Positions 25,979-34,389 of a DNA stretch of 64,000 bases are shown one piece after another. Position 1 is the first letter of the stretch. Each line of letters begins with the position of its first letter. This stretch comes from Streptomyces sp. ICC1 (lineage in GTDB: Bacteria > Actinomycetota > Actinomycetes > Streptomycetales > Streptomycetaceae): NCBI RefSeq assembly GCF_003287935.1, contig NZ_CP030287.1, forward strand, positions 8,817,144-8,881,143. Reading direction: 5' to 3'. The notes beneath the pieces are model-generated. The model was not told where the DNA came from. It was given only the letters and a program-made list of their open reading frames with translations, and did not search any database. The translations under genes were made by a program, and so were the position numbers.

Positions 25979-26641
25979 TCAGTAGCCGATCGTGAACCGC
26001 TTGCCCGGGTGCGCGTCGCGCTCGATCTCGTCGACGAGGGCGACGGCGTAGTCCTCCGTGGAGATCAGGCTGTGGCCGTCGTCGTCCACGACGAGGTCGT
26101 CGCTCCCCAGCCGGTACGTTCCCGTCCGCTCGCCCGGCTCGATCCGGGCGGCCGGGCTCAGGCAGGTCCAGCGCACCTCGTCCGCCGGCACGGTCAGCAG
26201 GAAGTCGAGGGCGTCCCCGTGGGCGTGCATCACGGCGAGGACCGGCTCCGGGATCCCGGCCTGGTCCCAGACCAGCGGTCCGCCGGGGGTGCGCAGGGAG
26301 CCCGCGCCGCCGACGGTGACGACGCGCGGCCCGGGCCCGTCCGCGCCGAGCGCCTGGACGCCGCCGACCAGCGACTTGGCGGCGCTCACGAGCGTGCCGG
26401 GATCCCCGGGGCCGGGCCCGTAGGCGCTCACCACCACGTCCTGCCCGGCCGCCGCCCGGCTCACGGACGCGGGGTCGAGGACGTTGCCTTGGACGACCGC
26501 GGTCGCGGCGCCCGCGTCGGCCTCCGAGAGGCGTGCGGGATCACGGACGACGGCGGTGACCTGGTGCCCGCGCCCGGCTGCTTCGCGCAGCACGCGGGAT
26601 CCGATGGTGCCGGTCGCGCCGAAGAGGGCGATCTTCGCCAT
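25979..26641 (-). CDS. NmrA/SDR-type NAD(P)-binding oxidoreductase
   Basis: 220 residues from ATG 26641. The Rossmann motif KIALFGATGTIGSRVLREA is at the N-terminus, then VVQGNVLDPASV, VVVSAYGPGPGD and RVVTVGGAGSLR; it ends KRFTIGY. The pattern fits the NAD(P)H-binding (YwnB-like) atypical SDR group that often lacks the YxxxK catalytic pair, as here. Physiological substrate unknown; such proteins commonly respond to redox or electrophile stress. The gene is complete and stands alone. Sequence 25806-25978 holds GC-rich partial palindromes but no gene. Confidence 0.85.
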   Translation of the reverse strand: MAKIALFGATGTIGSRVLREAAGRGHQVTAVVRDPARLSEADAGAATAVVQGNVLDPASVSRAAAGQDVVVSAYGPGPGDPGTLVSAAKSLVGGVQALGADGPGPRVVTVGGAGSLRTPGGPLVWDQAGIPEPVLAVMHAHGDALDFLLTVPADEVRWTCLSPAARIEPGERTGTYRLGSDDLVVDDDGHSLISTEDYAVALVDEIERDAHPGKRFTIGY

Positions 26642-26752
26642 GGCGACTCCTGGGGGTGGAGGCTGTGGGGACCCCGGCCGGGGCCCGCCGGGCCCATCCA
26701 AGCGAATCCCGCCTCCCGCGCCCCGCAGCGCCACGCGGTCAGCGCAACGCGG

Positions 26753-27142
26753 TCAGCGGCACAGCGCCACGATGGCCGGGTCCACCGTCCCCCGCGCCGC
26801 CGCGCACAGCGGTGCCATGTCGTACGTACGGTTCGGCGCCGGCCGGGACCCGCGGGCCTTCGCGGCGGGGGCGGGTGCCGGGGCCGGCGCGGGCCGCCCC
26901 GTCCTGGCCCGCCGGGGCCGCTCCGGCCGGAGCCCGGGCGAGACCGGCTTCGCCCTGCTCCGCTCGCGGGCGGCCGGCGCGGGCCGCGGGTCGGCCGCCG
27001 GAGCGACGGCGCCGGCAGCGGTGTCGGCAGCGGTGTCGGCACCGGCTCCGGCATCGGGCGAGGGGGCCGACGCGGGGAACCCCGGGAGCGGGCCCAACGG
27101 CCGGGCCTCGTGGTCCGGGGCCGGGGCCCGGCCCGCCCGCAC
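26753..27142 (-). CDS. Small Pro/Ala/Arg-rich hypothetical protein
   Basis: The minus-strand frame from GTG 27142 reads a low-complexity PA-rich body ending with the more regular TYDMAPLCAAARGTVDPAIVALCR. The C-terminal 30 residues look conserved-like, with two cysteines. The N-terminus is uncertain because the body is repetitive and competing frames are open. It begins about 90 bp past the SpoIIE-phosphatase stop, possibly in the same operon. No function recognised. Confidence 0.4.
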   Translation of the reverse strand: MRAGRAPAPDHEARPLGPLPGFPASAPSPDAGAGADTAADTAAGAVAPAADPRPAPAARERSRAKPVSPGLRPERPRRARTGRPAPAPAPAPAAKARGSRPAPNRTYDMAPLCAAARGTVDPAIVALCR

Positions 27143-27232
27143 GCCCGCCGGGGCCCCCGCCGGGACGCCCCGCGCCGCGGCCCCCGGCCCGCGCGCCGGC
27201 GTCGCGGGGGCCGGTGAGCCGGTCCGGGGCGG

Positions 27233-29278
27233 TCACGCCATCACGAACTCGCACCACACGCATTTGCCGCTCCCCCGCGATTCCACGCCCCACACGTCCG
27301 CCAGCCGGTCCACCAGCATCAGGCCGCGTCCCGACACTCCGGACTCGCCCGCCTCCCGCCGCCTCGGCAGGGCGCTGGAGCGGTCCTCGACCTCCACCCG
27401 GAGCCGGCGCTCGGAGCCGGCCAGGACCCGCAGCGTCACGATCGCCGGGCCGTCCGTGTGCATCAGGGCGTTCACGATGAGCTCGTCGGCGACCAGTTCG
27501 ATCTCGTCGGCCCGCTCCCGCGCCCCCCAGGCCCGGACCGCCGCGCCGATCATGTGGCGGGCGGACACCAGGGCCTCCGGATCCCCGGGGGCCACGTGCT
27601 GCTGGAGGCGGCCGCCGCCCTGCGGGGGGTCCTTCGCCTCGCGGCGCAGCAGGAGCAGCGCCATGTCGTCGTCGCCGCCCCGGTCGTCGACGACCTCGCA
27701 GAGCCGGTCCGCGAGCTGCGCGAGGTCCCCCGGTCCGGTGCGGATGAGGGAGGCGAGGAGCCGGATGCCGTCGTCGAGGTCGGCGCCGGGCTGTTCCACC
27801 AGGCCGTCCGTGCACAGCAGAAGCGTTTCCCCCGGACCCAGCTCCACCGTCGTCACCGGGTACTCCAGCCGCCCGAACTCGGCGGACAGCCCCAGCGGCA
27901 TCCCGCCTTCCAGCGCCAGCTGCCTGCAGTCCCCGTCGCGGGTGCGCACCAGGGGGTCGATGTGGCCGGCCCGGACCAGTTGCAGCACCCCGGTCGAGAG
28001 GTCCGCCTCCGCGTAGGTGCAGGTCGCGAAGCGGTCGGTGTCCAGTTCGTGCAGGAAGACGGAGGCGCGCGCCATGACGGTGGCCGGCGAGTGCCCTTCG
28101 GCCGCGTAGGCGCGCAGGACGATCCGCAGCTGTCCCATGACCGCCGCCGCGTGCGTGTCGTGGCCCTGGACGTCGCCGATGACCGCGCCGACCCGGCCGC
28201 CGGGCAGCGGGATGACGTCGTACCAGTCCCCGCCGATGTCCTGGCCCATCCGGGCGGACCGGTACCGTACGGCGATCTCCGCGCCCGGCACCGAGGGGAT
28301 CCGGCGGGGCAGCATCGCCTGTTGCAGCCCTTCCGCCAGATCGTGCTCCTGCTCCAGGAGCATCGCCCGCTGCAGGCTCTGCGCGATGCTGCTGCCGAGC
28401 GCGACGAGGAGGTTGCGCTCGTCCTGGGTGAAGCCGTCCTTGTCCTGGTAGAGCAGCCCGATCGCGCCGATCGGGCGTGCCTGGGCGATCAGCGGCAGGT
28501 AGGCGGCCGCCGAGATGCGCATGTACGAGATCTTCGCCCAGAGCCCGGGATAGCCGGCGGCGAACTCGGCCGCCGAGTCGAGGAAGCGCGGCTGGAGCGA
28601 GCGGACGACCTCGCTCATCGGGTACTGCTCGTCGATGCGGGTGTAGCGGGTGCCGGGGACGAAGCTGCCGGCCGGGCCCTCGGCGACGAGGTGGATCCGG
28701 CCGGCTTCGACCAGGCCCATCACCATGCCCATGGAGCCCAGCCGTTCCAGGCCGTGGGCATCGCCCAGCGCGTCGATGACGTCCTGGACGGTGCGGGCGT
28801 GCGCGAGCGCGGCGGTGGTGCTCTCGACCACGGAGGTCTGGCGGCGCCGCTCCTCGTCCAGTCCGAGGCGTTCGGCGGAGTGGCTGAGCTCCTCGGTGGC
28901 GTCCCGGACGATGCCGATGATCCTGAACGGGCGGCCGTCCGGGCCCCGCATGACCCGGCCCTGGGTGTGGGTCCAGCGCAGCCGGCCGTCGTGGCAGCGG
29001 ATGCGGAAGTAGGCGCCGTAGCTGTCGACACCGCTCTTGAGGGCGGAGGAGACCAGCGCGTCGAGCCGGACGGCCTCGGCGGGCGGTACGCGCGGCGCGA
29101 GGGTCTCGGGCCGGCCGTCGTACTCCCCGGGAGTGGTGTCGAAGACGTCGAGGGCGGCCACGTCCATGTGCATGAGACCGGTGACCAGGTCCCAGTCGAA
29201 ACTGCCCATGCGATTCAGCGCGAGCGACCGGTCCGGATGTGCGGGCCAATCGTCCGGCAGCGATACGGCGGTCGGCAC
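27233..29278 (-). CDS. PAS-GAF-SpoIIE phosphatase with C-terminal HATPase
   Basis: About 681 residues from GTG 29278 (ATG 29296 is also in frame). N-terminal PAS/PAC domain (MGSFDWDLVTGLMHMDVAAL, then LRWTHTQGRV); GAF domain around residues 170-300; PP2C/SpoIIE domain with DIGGDWYDVIPLPGGRVG, GDVQGHDTHAAAVMGQLR and DDDMALLLLRR; and a C-terminal anti-sigma-type ATPase (ADELIVNALMHTDG, GRGLMLVDRLADVWGV). This is the common streptomycete design in which a sensor phosphatase acts on anti-anti-sigma factors. It follows a truncated gene 25 bp upstream on the same strand. Confidence 0.9.
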   Translation of the reverse strand: MPTAVSLPDDWPAHPDRSLALNRMGSFDWDLVTGLMHMDVAALDVFDTTPGEYDGRPETLAPRVPPAEAVRLDALVSSALKSGVDSYGAYFRIRCHDGRLRWTHTQGRVMRGPDGRPFRIIGIVRDATEELSHSAERLGLDEERRRQTSVVESTTAALAHARTVQDVIDALGDAHGLERLGSMGMVMGLVEAGRIHLVAEGPAGSFVPGTRYTRIDEQYPMSEVVRSLQPRFLDSAAEFAAGYPGLWAKISYMRISAAAYLPLIAQARPIGAIGLLYQDKDGFTQDERNLLVALGSSIAQSLQRAMLLEQEHDLAEGLQQAMLPRRIPSVPGAEIAVRYRSARMGQDIGGDWYDVIPLPGGRVGAVIGDVQGHDTHAAAVMGQLRIVLRAYAAEGHSPATVMARASVFLHELDTDRFATCTYAEADLSTGVLQLVRAGHIDPLVRTRDGDCRQLALEGGMPLGLSAEFGRLEYPVTTVELGPGETLLLCTDGLVEQPGADLDDGIRLLASLIRTGPGDLAQLADRLCEVVDDRGGDDDMALLLLRREAKDPPQGGGRLQQHVAPGDPEALVSARHMIGAAVRAWGARERADEIELVADELIVNALMHTDGPAIVTLRVLAGSERRLRVEVEDRSSALPRRREAGESGVSGRGLMLVDRLADVWGVESRGSGKCVWCEFVMA

Positions 29279-29303
29279 CGGTCCACCATGACACACGGGC
29301 CGG

Positions 29304-29552
29304 TCAGGCGCTCTCCAGATACTGGCCGTCGTAGGGAGCCGAGGGCTGCTGGTCGGGGACGGAGTACGGGTCGCCGTAGGGGTCGCCGTACGGGTCCGCG
29401 TACGGGTCGGACGGGTCGGACGGGTCGGACGGCGTGTACTGGTCGTTGGGCTGCGGCGACGCCGCGTCCGGGCCCACCGGGGCGCCCGGGTCGGACGGGA
29501 CGTCCGTGGGCAGGTCCGAGGGCAGGTCCGAGGCGGGCGGCGGGGCGGTGGG
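29304..29552 (-). CDS. C-terminal tail of an unknown protein, Pro/Asp/Tyr-rich
   Basis: Reads SDLPSDLPTDVPSDPG, then DPYADPYGDPYGDPYS and ends DGQYLESA. The repeated DPYGDPY suggests a disordered C-terminal tail. The 5' remainder is cut by the adapter at 29553. It lies upstream of, and probably co-transcribed with, the SpoIIE phosphatase. No family recognised. Confidence 0.45.
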   Translation of the reverse strand, partial: PTAPPPASDLPSDLPTDVPSDPGAPVGPDAASPQPNDQYTPSDPSDPSDPYADPYGDPYGDPYSVPDQQPSAPYDGQYLESA

Positions 29553-29616
29553 CCGGTCGCTTATACACATCTGACCGTGCCGGCGATCCACGTTGTGTAG
29601 GATCCGGTGGTCGGCC
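29553..29616 (+). other. Nextera adapter with index and i5/P5 primer site (assembly junction)
   Basis: TTATACACATCTGA is followed by a Read-1 primer-like CCGTGCCGGCGA, the octamer TCCACGTT, and GTGTAGGATCCGGTGGTCG, which aligns to GTGTAGATCTCGGTGGTCG of the i5 adapter. Order and spacing match exactly. Confidence 0.92.
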
Positions 29617-29724
29617 CAGGCGGGTCTGCTCCGCGCGCCGGGCGAAGACCGCCACCTGGTGCTGGAGCGCGTCGAGGAGACCGGCTTCGGCGGGCGCGCC
29701 GGCCGGCGCGGGCAGGGTGGGAAT

Positions 29725-29880
29725 GGCCGAGGGGGGGGGGAGGGGCGGGAGGTTTCTTCGCATGGGGGCGACAAGGGTGGGGGGCAGAGGAAGCGGGCGT
29801 GGGGCGGCGCGTACTCCCCGTACAAGAAATGATAAGGCCCGGGGGGGGGGCCGGGGGGGGGGCGGCCCGGGGGGGCGGGG
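29725..29880. other. Low-complexity poly-G tracts, probable low-quality sequence
   Basis: Several runs of 7 to 12 G around 29730 and 29840-29875 break every reading frame between a short coding-like stretch (minus strand, LLDALQHQVAVFARRAEQ at about 29620-29690) and the ThiF-like gene. This looks like consensus error at a fragment end. Confidence 0.6.
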
Positions 29881-30482
29881 GTTGGCCGGCCGGGGGCCGC
29901 CTCCCGCACCGCCGTCCGCGCCGCCTCGGCGCGCAGCCGGCCCACGCTGCCGGGGCCCAGCCCGCCCGGCGCCACGTCCGCGGGCTCGGCGCGCCCTCCG
30001 TCCAGCACCTCGACCCGGCCGACGCCGGCTCCCGCCAGCACCGAGGCGATCACCGCGCCCACCCGGCCGCTCCCGCGCACTTGGACCCGTATCCCCCGGC
30101 GGGCGGCCACACCCCGTAAGTCCCCGCCCGGCCTGGGGTGCACCAGGGACAGCGAGCCCAGGTCCGGTCCCAGCCGGGCCAGGGCCTCGGGCCGGGCCCG
30201 CACGGCTTGGGCCCGGGGGCCGCCGGCGGTGGCGTCATCGAGCAGGCCGGCCGCCGCCAGCCGCCGCACCACCTCGTCGACCCGCCCGTCCGCGAGCCCC
30301 ATCCCCTTGCCCTGCGCGCGCAGCAGCTCCATGCCCCGGGTCCCGTCGATCAGGTCGAGGAGCAGGCCGGTGGCCGTGTCCACCGGACCGAGGACGACCG
30401 CGTGGGCGGGCGTCACCCCGAACTGCACGGTCTGCAGATCCCGCCAGGCCCGTGCCAGTGCGGGCTTCACCTTCGGATACAT
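29880..30482 (-). CDS. ThiF/cyclodehydratase-like protein, C-terminal half lost
   Basis: From ATG 30482, about 200 residues are readable: MYPKVKPALARAWRDLQTVQ, a winged-helix-like region (VVRRLAAAGLLDDATAG), then a Rossmann start (GIRVQVRGSGRVGAVIASVL, with GAGVGRVEVLDGG), characteristic of streptomycete ThiF-family adenylyltransferase-like proteins. The adenylation and Zn-binding parts should follow but are replaced by poly-G sequence. It is divergent from the M48-type protease gene. Family assignment is moderate because only the N-terminal half is intact. Confidence 0.6.
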
Positions 30483-30708
30483 CTCAGCCTCCCCCGATCC
30501 ACGCGCCGCATCGCCTCGCGCCGCTCTTCCGCAAGATTGCCCGGCCGCGGAAAGGCGCGTGAGAGTTTGTCCACAGGCGAGGGGTATCAGGCATATGAGA
30601 TGGATAGCCGAGGGTTCTTTGTGGTTCTCCCGGGGTGTCCGAGAACGGATCGCGCTCGAACCCCGGAGGGGCGGGACTTCCGCCGCGGCGAGCGGGTACC
30701 GTCGTGGC

Positions 30709-31248
30709 GTGTCCGCCGATCCACCGCAGCGCGCCGTCGAAGTCCGCCGGAGCGCACGCCGCCGCAGGACCGTATCCGCCTACCGCGAGGGTGATCGTAC
30801 GGTCGTCCTCATCCCTGCCCGGATGTCCGAGGCGGAGGAGCAGCGCTGGGTGGGCGTCATGCTCGACAAGCTCGCGGCCCAGGAGAGCAAGCGCACCCTG
30901 GGGGACGCGGAACTCACCGAGCGGGCCGGGCGTTTGTCCGAGCAGTACTTCGCCGGCCGCGCGCGCCCCCGCTCGGTCCGCTGGGTCACCAACCAGAACA
31001 CCCGCTGGGGCTCCTGCACCCCGGCCGAGGGCAGCATCCGGCTCTCGCACCGCCTCCAGGGCATGCCGGAGTACGTCGTCGACTACGTGCTGCTGCACGA
31101 GCTGGCACACCTCCTCGTGCCCGGTCACGGCCCCGGCTTCTGGGAACTGCTCGAGGCCTACCCGCGCACCGAGCGGGCCCGCGGCTACCTCGAAGGAGTC
31201 GTGGCCGCCGAGCGTCTTCCGAAAGTCCCGGCCGCGAGGGATGAATGA
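30709..31248 (+). CDS. YgjP/M48-type metallopeptidase
   Basis: 179 residues from GTG 30709. The zinc motif YVLLHELAHLLVPGHGPGFWELL (HELAH plus downstream H in HGPGFW) and the preceding NTRWGSCTPAEGSIRLSHRL identify the YgjP-like family (M48 clan). No signal peptide or membrane helix, so cytoplasmic. The 226-bp gap to the divergent ThiF-like gene should contain both promoters. Its biological substrate is not known. Complete gene, with a TerD-domain gene starting 129 bp downstream. Confidence 0.88.
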   Translation: MSADPPQRAVEVRRSARRRRTVSAYREGDRTVVLIPARMSEAEEQRWVGVMLDKLAAQESKRTLGDAELTERAGRLSEQYFAGRARPRSVRWVTNQNTRWGSCTPAEGSIRLSHRLQGMPEYVVDYVLLHELAHLLVPGHGPGFWELLEAYPRTERARGYLEGVVAAERLPKVPAARDE

Positions 31249-31320
31249 TCCGCAATTGCCGGTGATGTCACAGCCCGTGATATGTACCGGGTCGGTACCG
31301 ACTTGGCCGGATGTCCGAGG

Positions 31321-31349
31321 TTGCCGTTAGCCTGAGCGGCACGTATTCA
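31321..31349 (+). promoter_or_regulatory. Sigma70-type promoter for the TerD gene
   Basis: TTGCCG (31321-31326), 17-bp spacer, TATTCA (31344-31349), 27 bp before ATG 31377. Spacing and -10 are good for a vegetative HrdB-type promoter. Confidence 0.5.
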
Positions 31350-31376
31350 CAGTCGGGATGGGGGACGGTCTTACGT

Positions 31377-32050
31377 ATGGCCAGGGAATTCCAACGCGGT
31401 CACAAGGCCAAGATCAGTGATCTGACGGCGGGCACGGACCTCTACGTGGGTGTCCAGATCGCCGGGCCCGGACTCGCCATCGACATCAGCTGCTTCGGCC
31501 TCGACGCGAACGAGCAGCTCTCGGACGACCGCTACTTCGTCTTCTTCAACCAGCCGAAGTCGCCCGAGGAGTCCATCCAGCAGCTCGGCGCGCAGTCCGG
31601 TGACGCGGAGTCCTTCCGGGTCACCCTGGACCGCATTCCGGCCAACATCCACAAGCTGTCCTTCGCCGCCTCGATCGACGGCGCCGGCCAGATGTCGCAG
31701 ATCGGCCCGGGCTACATCCGGATCGTGGCGGGCGGCGAGGAAGTCGTCCGGTACACCTTCACGGGCTCGGAGTTCAGCACCGAGCGCGCGCTGATGATCG
31801 GCGACTTCTACCTCAAGGACGTGTGGCGCTTCGCCGCCGTCGGCCAGGGCTTCGACGGCGGTCTCGCCGCGCTGCTCCAGAACTTCGGCGGCGAGGTCGC
31901 CGAGGAGGAGCAGCTCGCACCGCAGGCGCAGGCCCCGGCCGGCGCCCCCGGCTTCGCCCCGCCGCCGCAGGGAGCCGCGCCCGCGCCCGCCTTCGGCGCT
32001 CCCGCACAGGCCCAGCCGCCGGCCCACCACCGACGTCAACGCCGGGTAGT
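31377..32050 (+). CDS. TerD-domain protein with Pro/Ala tail, 3' end cut
   Basis: From ATG 31377. TerD core over the first 170 residues: FQRGHKAKISDLTAGTDLYV, DISCFGLDANEQLSDDRYFVFFNQ, AGQMSQIGPGYIRI and ERALMIGDFYLKDVWRF. TerD proteins bind Ca through the acidic loops (here DANEQLSDD) and are linked to tellurite resistance and stress or differentiation in Streptomyces. A Pro/Ala/Gln-rich tail starts at about residue 185. The adapter at 32051 interrupts this tail, so the C-terminus is unknown. Confidence 0.87.
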
Positions 32051-32083
32051 TCGTCGCCCGCGCCAGCTGTGTATAAGGGACAG
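32051..32083 (+). other. Nextera Read-1 adapter (assembly junction)
   Basis: 33 nt align gaplessly to the i5-side transposon adapter, ending GTATAAGGGACAG. It separates TerD from an unrelated multicopper oxidase. Confidence 0.92.
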
Positions 32084-33736
32084 CCCCCCGGGTTTCCCCC
32101 TTCCCGACGGGCCGTGCTCGGCGCGGGCGCCGCCCTCGCCGGCTCCGGGCTGCTCGCCGCCTGCGGGGGCTCCGGCACGGCCGGCATGGACCACGGCTCC
32201 GGCGCCACGGCCGGCGGCTCCTCCGGCGCCGCGGTTCCCGGCGGCTACGTCGACCCGGCCGGCCCCGAGGTGCGGGCCGCCGAGGCCGCCCGCACGGCCG
32301 CCGGCCCGCTCACCGAGGTCCGGCTGACGGCCACCGCCACCCCGCTCGACCTCGGCGGCGGCCGCACCGTCCGCTCATGGGCGTACGGGGACCGACTGCC
32401 CGGCGGGGAGGTACGGGTCACCGCCGGCGGCACCCTGGCCCTGACCCTCGCCAACAACCTGCCCGCCGCCACCTCCCTGCACTGGCACGGGCTGGCGCTG
32501 CGCAACGACATGGACGGGGTGCCGGGGCTGACCCAGCGGGACATCGCCCCGGGCGGCTCGTTCACGTACCGGTTCGCCGTCACGCACCCGGGGACGTACT
32601 GGTTCCACCCGCACTCCGGGGTCCAGCAGGACCGCGGCCTGTACGCGCCGCTGATCGTCGAGGACCCCAAGGAGCCGCTCTCCTACGACAAGGAGTGGGT
32701 GGTCGTCCTGGACGACTGGCTCGACGGCGTGGACGGCTCCACGCCGGACGCCGTGCTCGCCGAACTCCGCAAGGGCATGGGCGCGAGCCCGGGCGGCGGC
32801 CACGCGGGCCACGGCTCCTCCGGCTCCTCCTCCGCAGGCTCCGACTCCGACTCCGACTCCAGCTCCGGCTCGCCCGCGCCGACCGCCACCGGCGGCCCGT
32901 CGCGCGTCCTGATGGGCGGCGACAGCGAGGTGCTCGGCAAGGACGCGGGAGACGTCGCGTACCCGTACTACCTGGTCAACGGCCGCATCCCGGACGACCC
33001 GTCGGTCTTCGCCGCCCGCCCCGGCGACCGGATCCGGCTCCGCATCGTCAACGCGGGCGGGGACACCGCCTTCCGGGTCGCCCTCGGCGGCCACGAACTC
33101 ACCGTCACCCACGCCGACGGCTTCCCCGTCGAGCACACCGCGGCGCGCTCGCTGCTGCTCGGCATGGGCGAGCGGTACGACGTCCTGGTGACGGCGGGCG
33201 ACGGGGTGTTCCCGCTGACCGCGCTGGCCGAGGGCAAGGGGCGGTCGGCGTCGGCGCTCGCCCTGCTGCGCACCGCTCCGGGTACGGCGCCGACCGCGGA
33301 AACCCGGCCCGCCGAGCTGTCCGGGCGGCCGCTGACGGCGGACTCGCTGAAGGCGGCGGAGCCGGTGGCGCTGGCCGCGCGGGAGCCGGACCGCACGGTG
33401 AAGCTCAAACTGACGGGCTCGATGGCCGCGTACGACTGGGCCTTCGACGGCAAGCCGTACGCGCCGGACCGGCTGCACGAGATGAAGGCGGGCGAACGGG
33501 TCCGGCTGGAGTTCAACAACTCCACAACGATGTGGCACCCGCTGCACCTGCACGGGCACACCTTCGCCGTCGGCGGCCGCCCGGGCGGGGTCCGCAAGGA
33601 CACGGCCGTGATCTTGCCGGGCGGGAAGCTGACGGCGGACTTCGACGCGGACAACCCCGGCCTGTGGATGGTGCATTGCCACAACGTCTACCACGCGGAG
33701 GCCGGAATGATGACCGCCCTCGGCTACCGCCGCTAG
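32084..33736 (+). CDS. Multicopper oxidase (Tat lipoprotein), start missing
   Basis: The frame begins at the adapter, a few residues before a Tat-like lipoprotein signal (SRRAVLGAGAALAGSGLLAAC), so only the first codons are lost. Cupredoxin domain 1 carries TSLHWHGLAL and TYWFHPHSG; the last domain carries WHPLHLHGHTF and VHCHNVYHAEAGM, giving the HxH and HCHxxxHxxxxM ligands of type 1, 2 and 3 coppers. A Ser/Asp-rich insert lies near residue 245. Such enzymes oxidise phenolics or metal ions extracellularly. About 550 residues, natural stop present. Confidence 0.9.
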   Translation, partial: PPGFPPSRRAVLGAGAALAGSGLLAACGGSGTAGMDHGSGATAGGSSGAAVPGGYVDPAGPEVRAAEAARTAAGPLTEVRLTATATPLDLGGGRTVRSWAYGDRLPGGEVRVTAGGTLALTLANNLPAATSLHWHGLALRNDMDGVPGLTQRDIAPGGSFTYRFAVTHPGTYWFHPHSGVQQDRGLYAPLIVEDPKEPLSYDKEWVVVLDDWLDGVDGSTPDAVLAELRKGMGASPGGGHAGHGSSGSSSAGSDSDSDSSSGSPAPTATGGPSRVLMGGDSEVLGKDAGDVAYPYYLVNGRIPDDPSVFAARPGDRIRLRIVNAGGDTAFRVALGGHELTVTHADGFPVEHTAARSLLLGMGERYDVLVTAGDGVFPLTALAEGKGRSASALALLRTAPGTAPTAETRPAELSGRPLTADSLKAAEPVALAAREPDRTVKLKLTGSMAAYDWAFDGKPYAPDRLHEMKAGERVRLEFNNSTTMWHPLHLHGHTFAVGGRPGGVRKDTAVILPGGKLTADFDADNPGLWMVHCHNVYHAEAGMMTALGYRR

Positions 33737-33918
33737 TACTGCCGCCCGCTGGCGGGCCCGGCGCCGCGCGGCCGTTCGCGCGGCCCCGGGCCCGCACCGG
33801 GCCGGGGATGTCCGGGGCCGTGCCGCCCGGGCCCGAAATGCCCGGCGCGCAGGGCGCGGTCCATGAAAGGCTGGTGATCGTCACGCGCCGATTGCGACCT
33901 GAAGGATTCCCCGCCGGT

Positions 33919-34389
33919 ATGAGCACCCCGCCGAACCCGCCCAGCACTCCGTCCGGCCCGCCGACGGAGCCCGCGGGCACCCCCATACCCGAAGCGGCCT
34001 CCATACCGGCGCCTTCGCAGCCCCTGTCGCTCGAGAAGCCCCCGGCCGACGCGGCCCCGGCACAGACCCCGGCACAGGCCGAGGCGGAGCCCGCCGCGGA
34101 GATCCCGGCACAGGTCGCGGCAGAGCCCGCGGCGGACGCCCCGGCGCAGGTCCCGGCGGAGCCCGCGGCACAGGCCCCCGCGCAGGTCCCGGCACAGGTC
34201 GCGGCAGAGCCCGCGGCGGACGCCCCGGCGCAGGTCCCGGCGGAGCCCGCGGCACAGGCCCCCGCGCAGGTCCCGGCACAGGTCGCGGCGGAGCCCGCGG
34301 CGCAGGCCCCCGCGCAGGTCCCGGCGCAGGTCCCGGCGGAGCCCGCGGCGCAGGTCCCGGCGCAGTCCTCGGCCGCTCCCGCTCCCCGC
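33919..34389 (+). CDS. Pro/Ala repeat protein N-terminus (uncertain)
   Basis: From ATG 33919 (GAAGGA upstream) the strand reads STPPNPPSTPSGPPTEPAG, then tandem variants of PAQVPAEPAAQAPAQVPAQVA. The minus strand is also open here as an RGLRRDL-type repeat continuing from the histidine kinase, but the plus-strand composition and start are more protein-like. A junction near 34390 truncates it. No function recognised. The nucleotide repeat unit is about 84 bp with near-identical copies at about 34100-34300. Confidence 0.4.
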
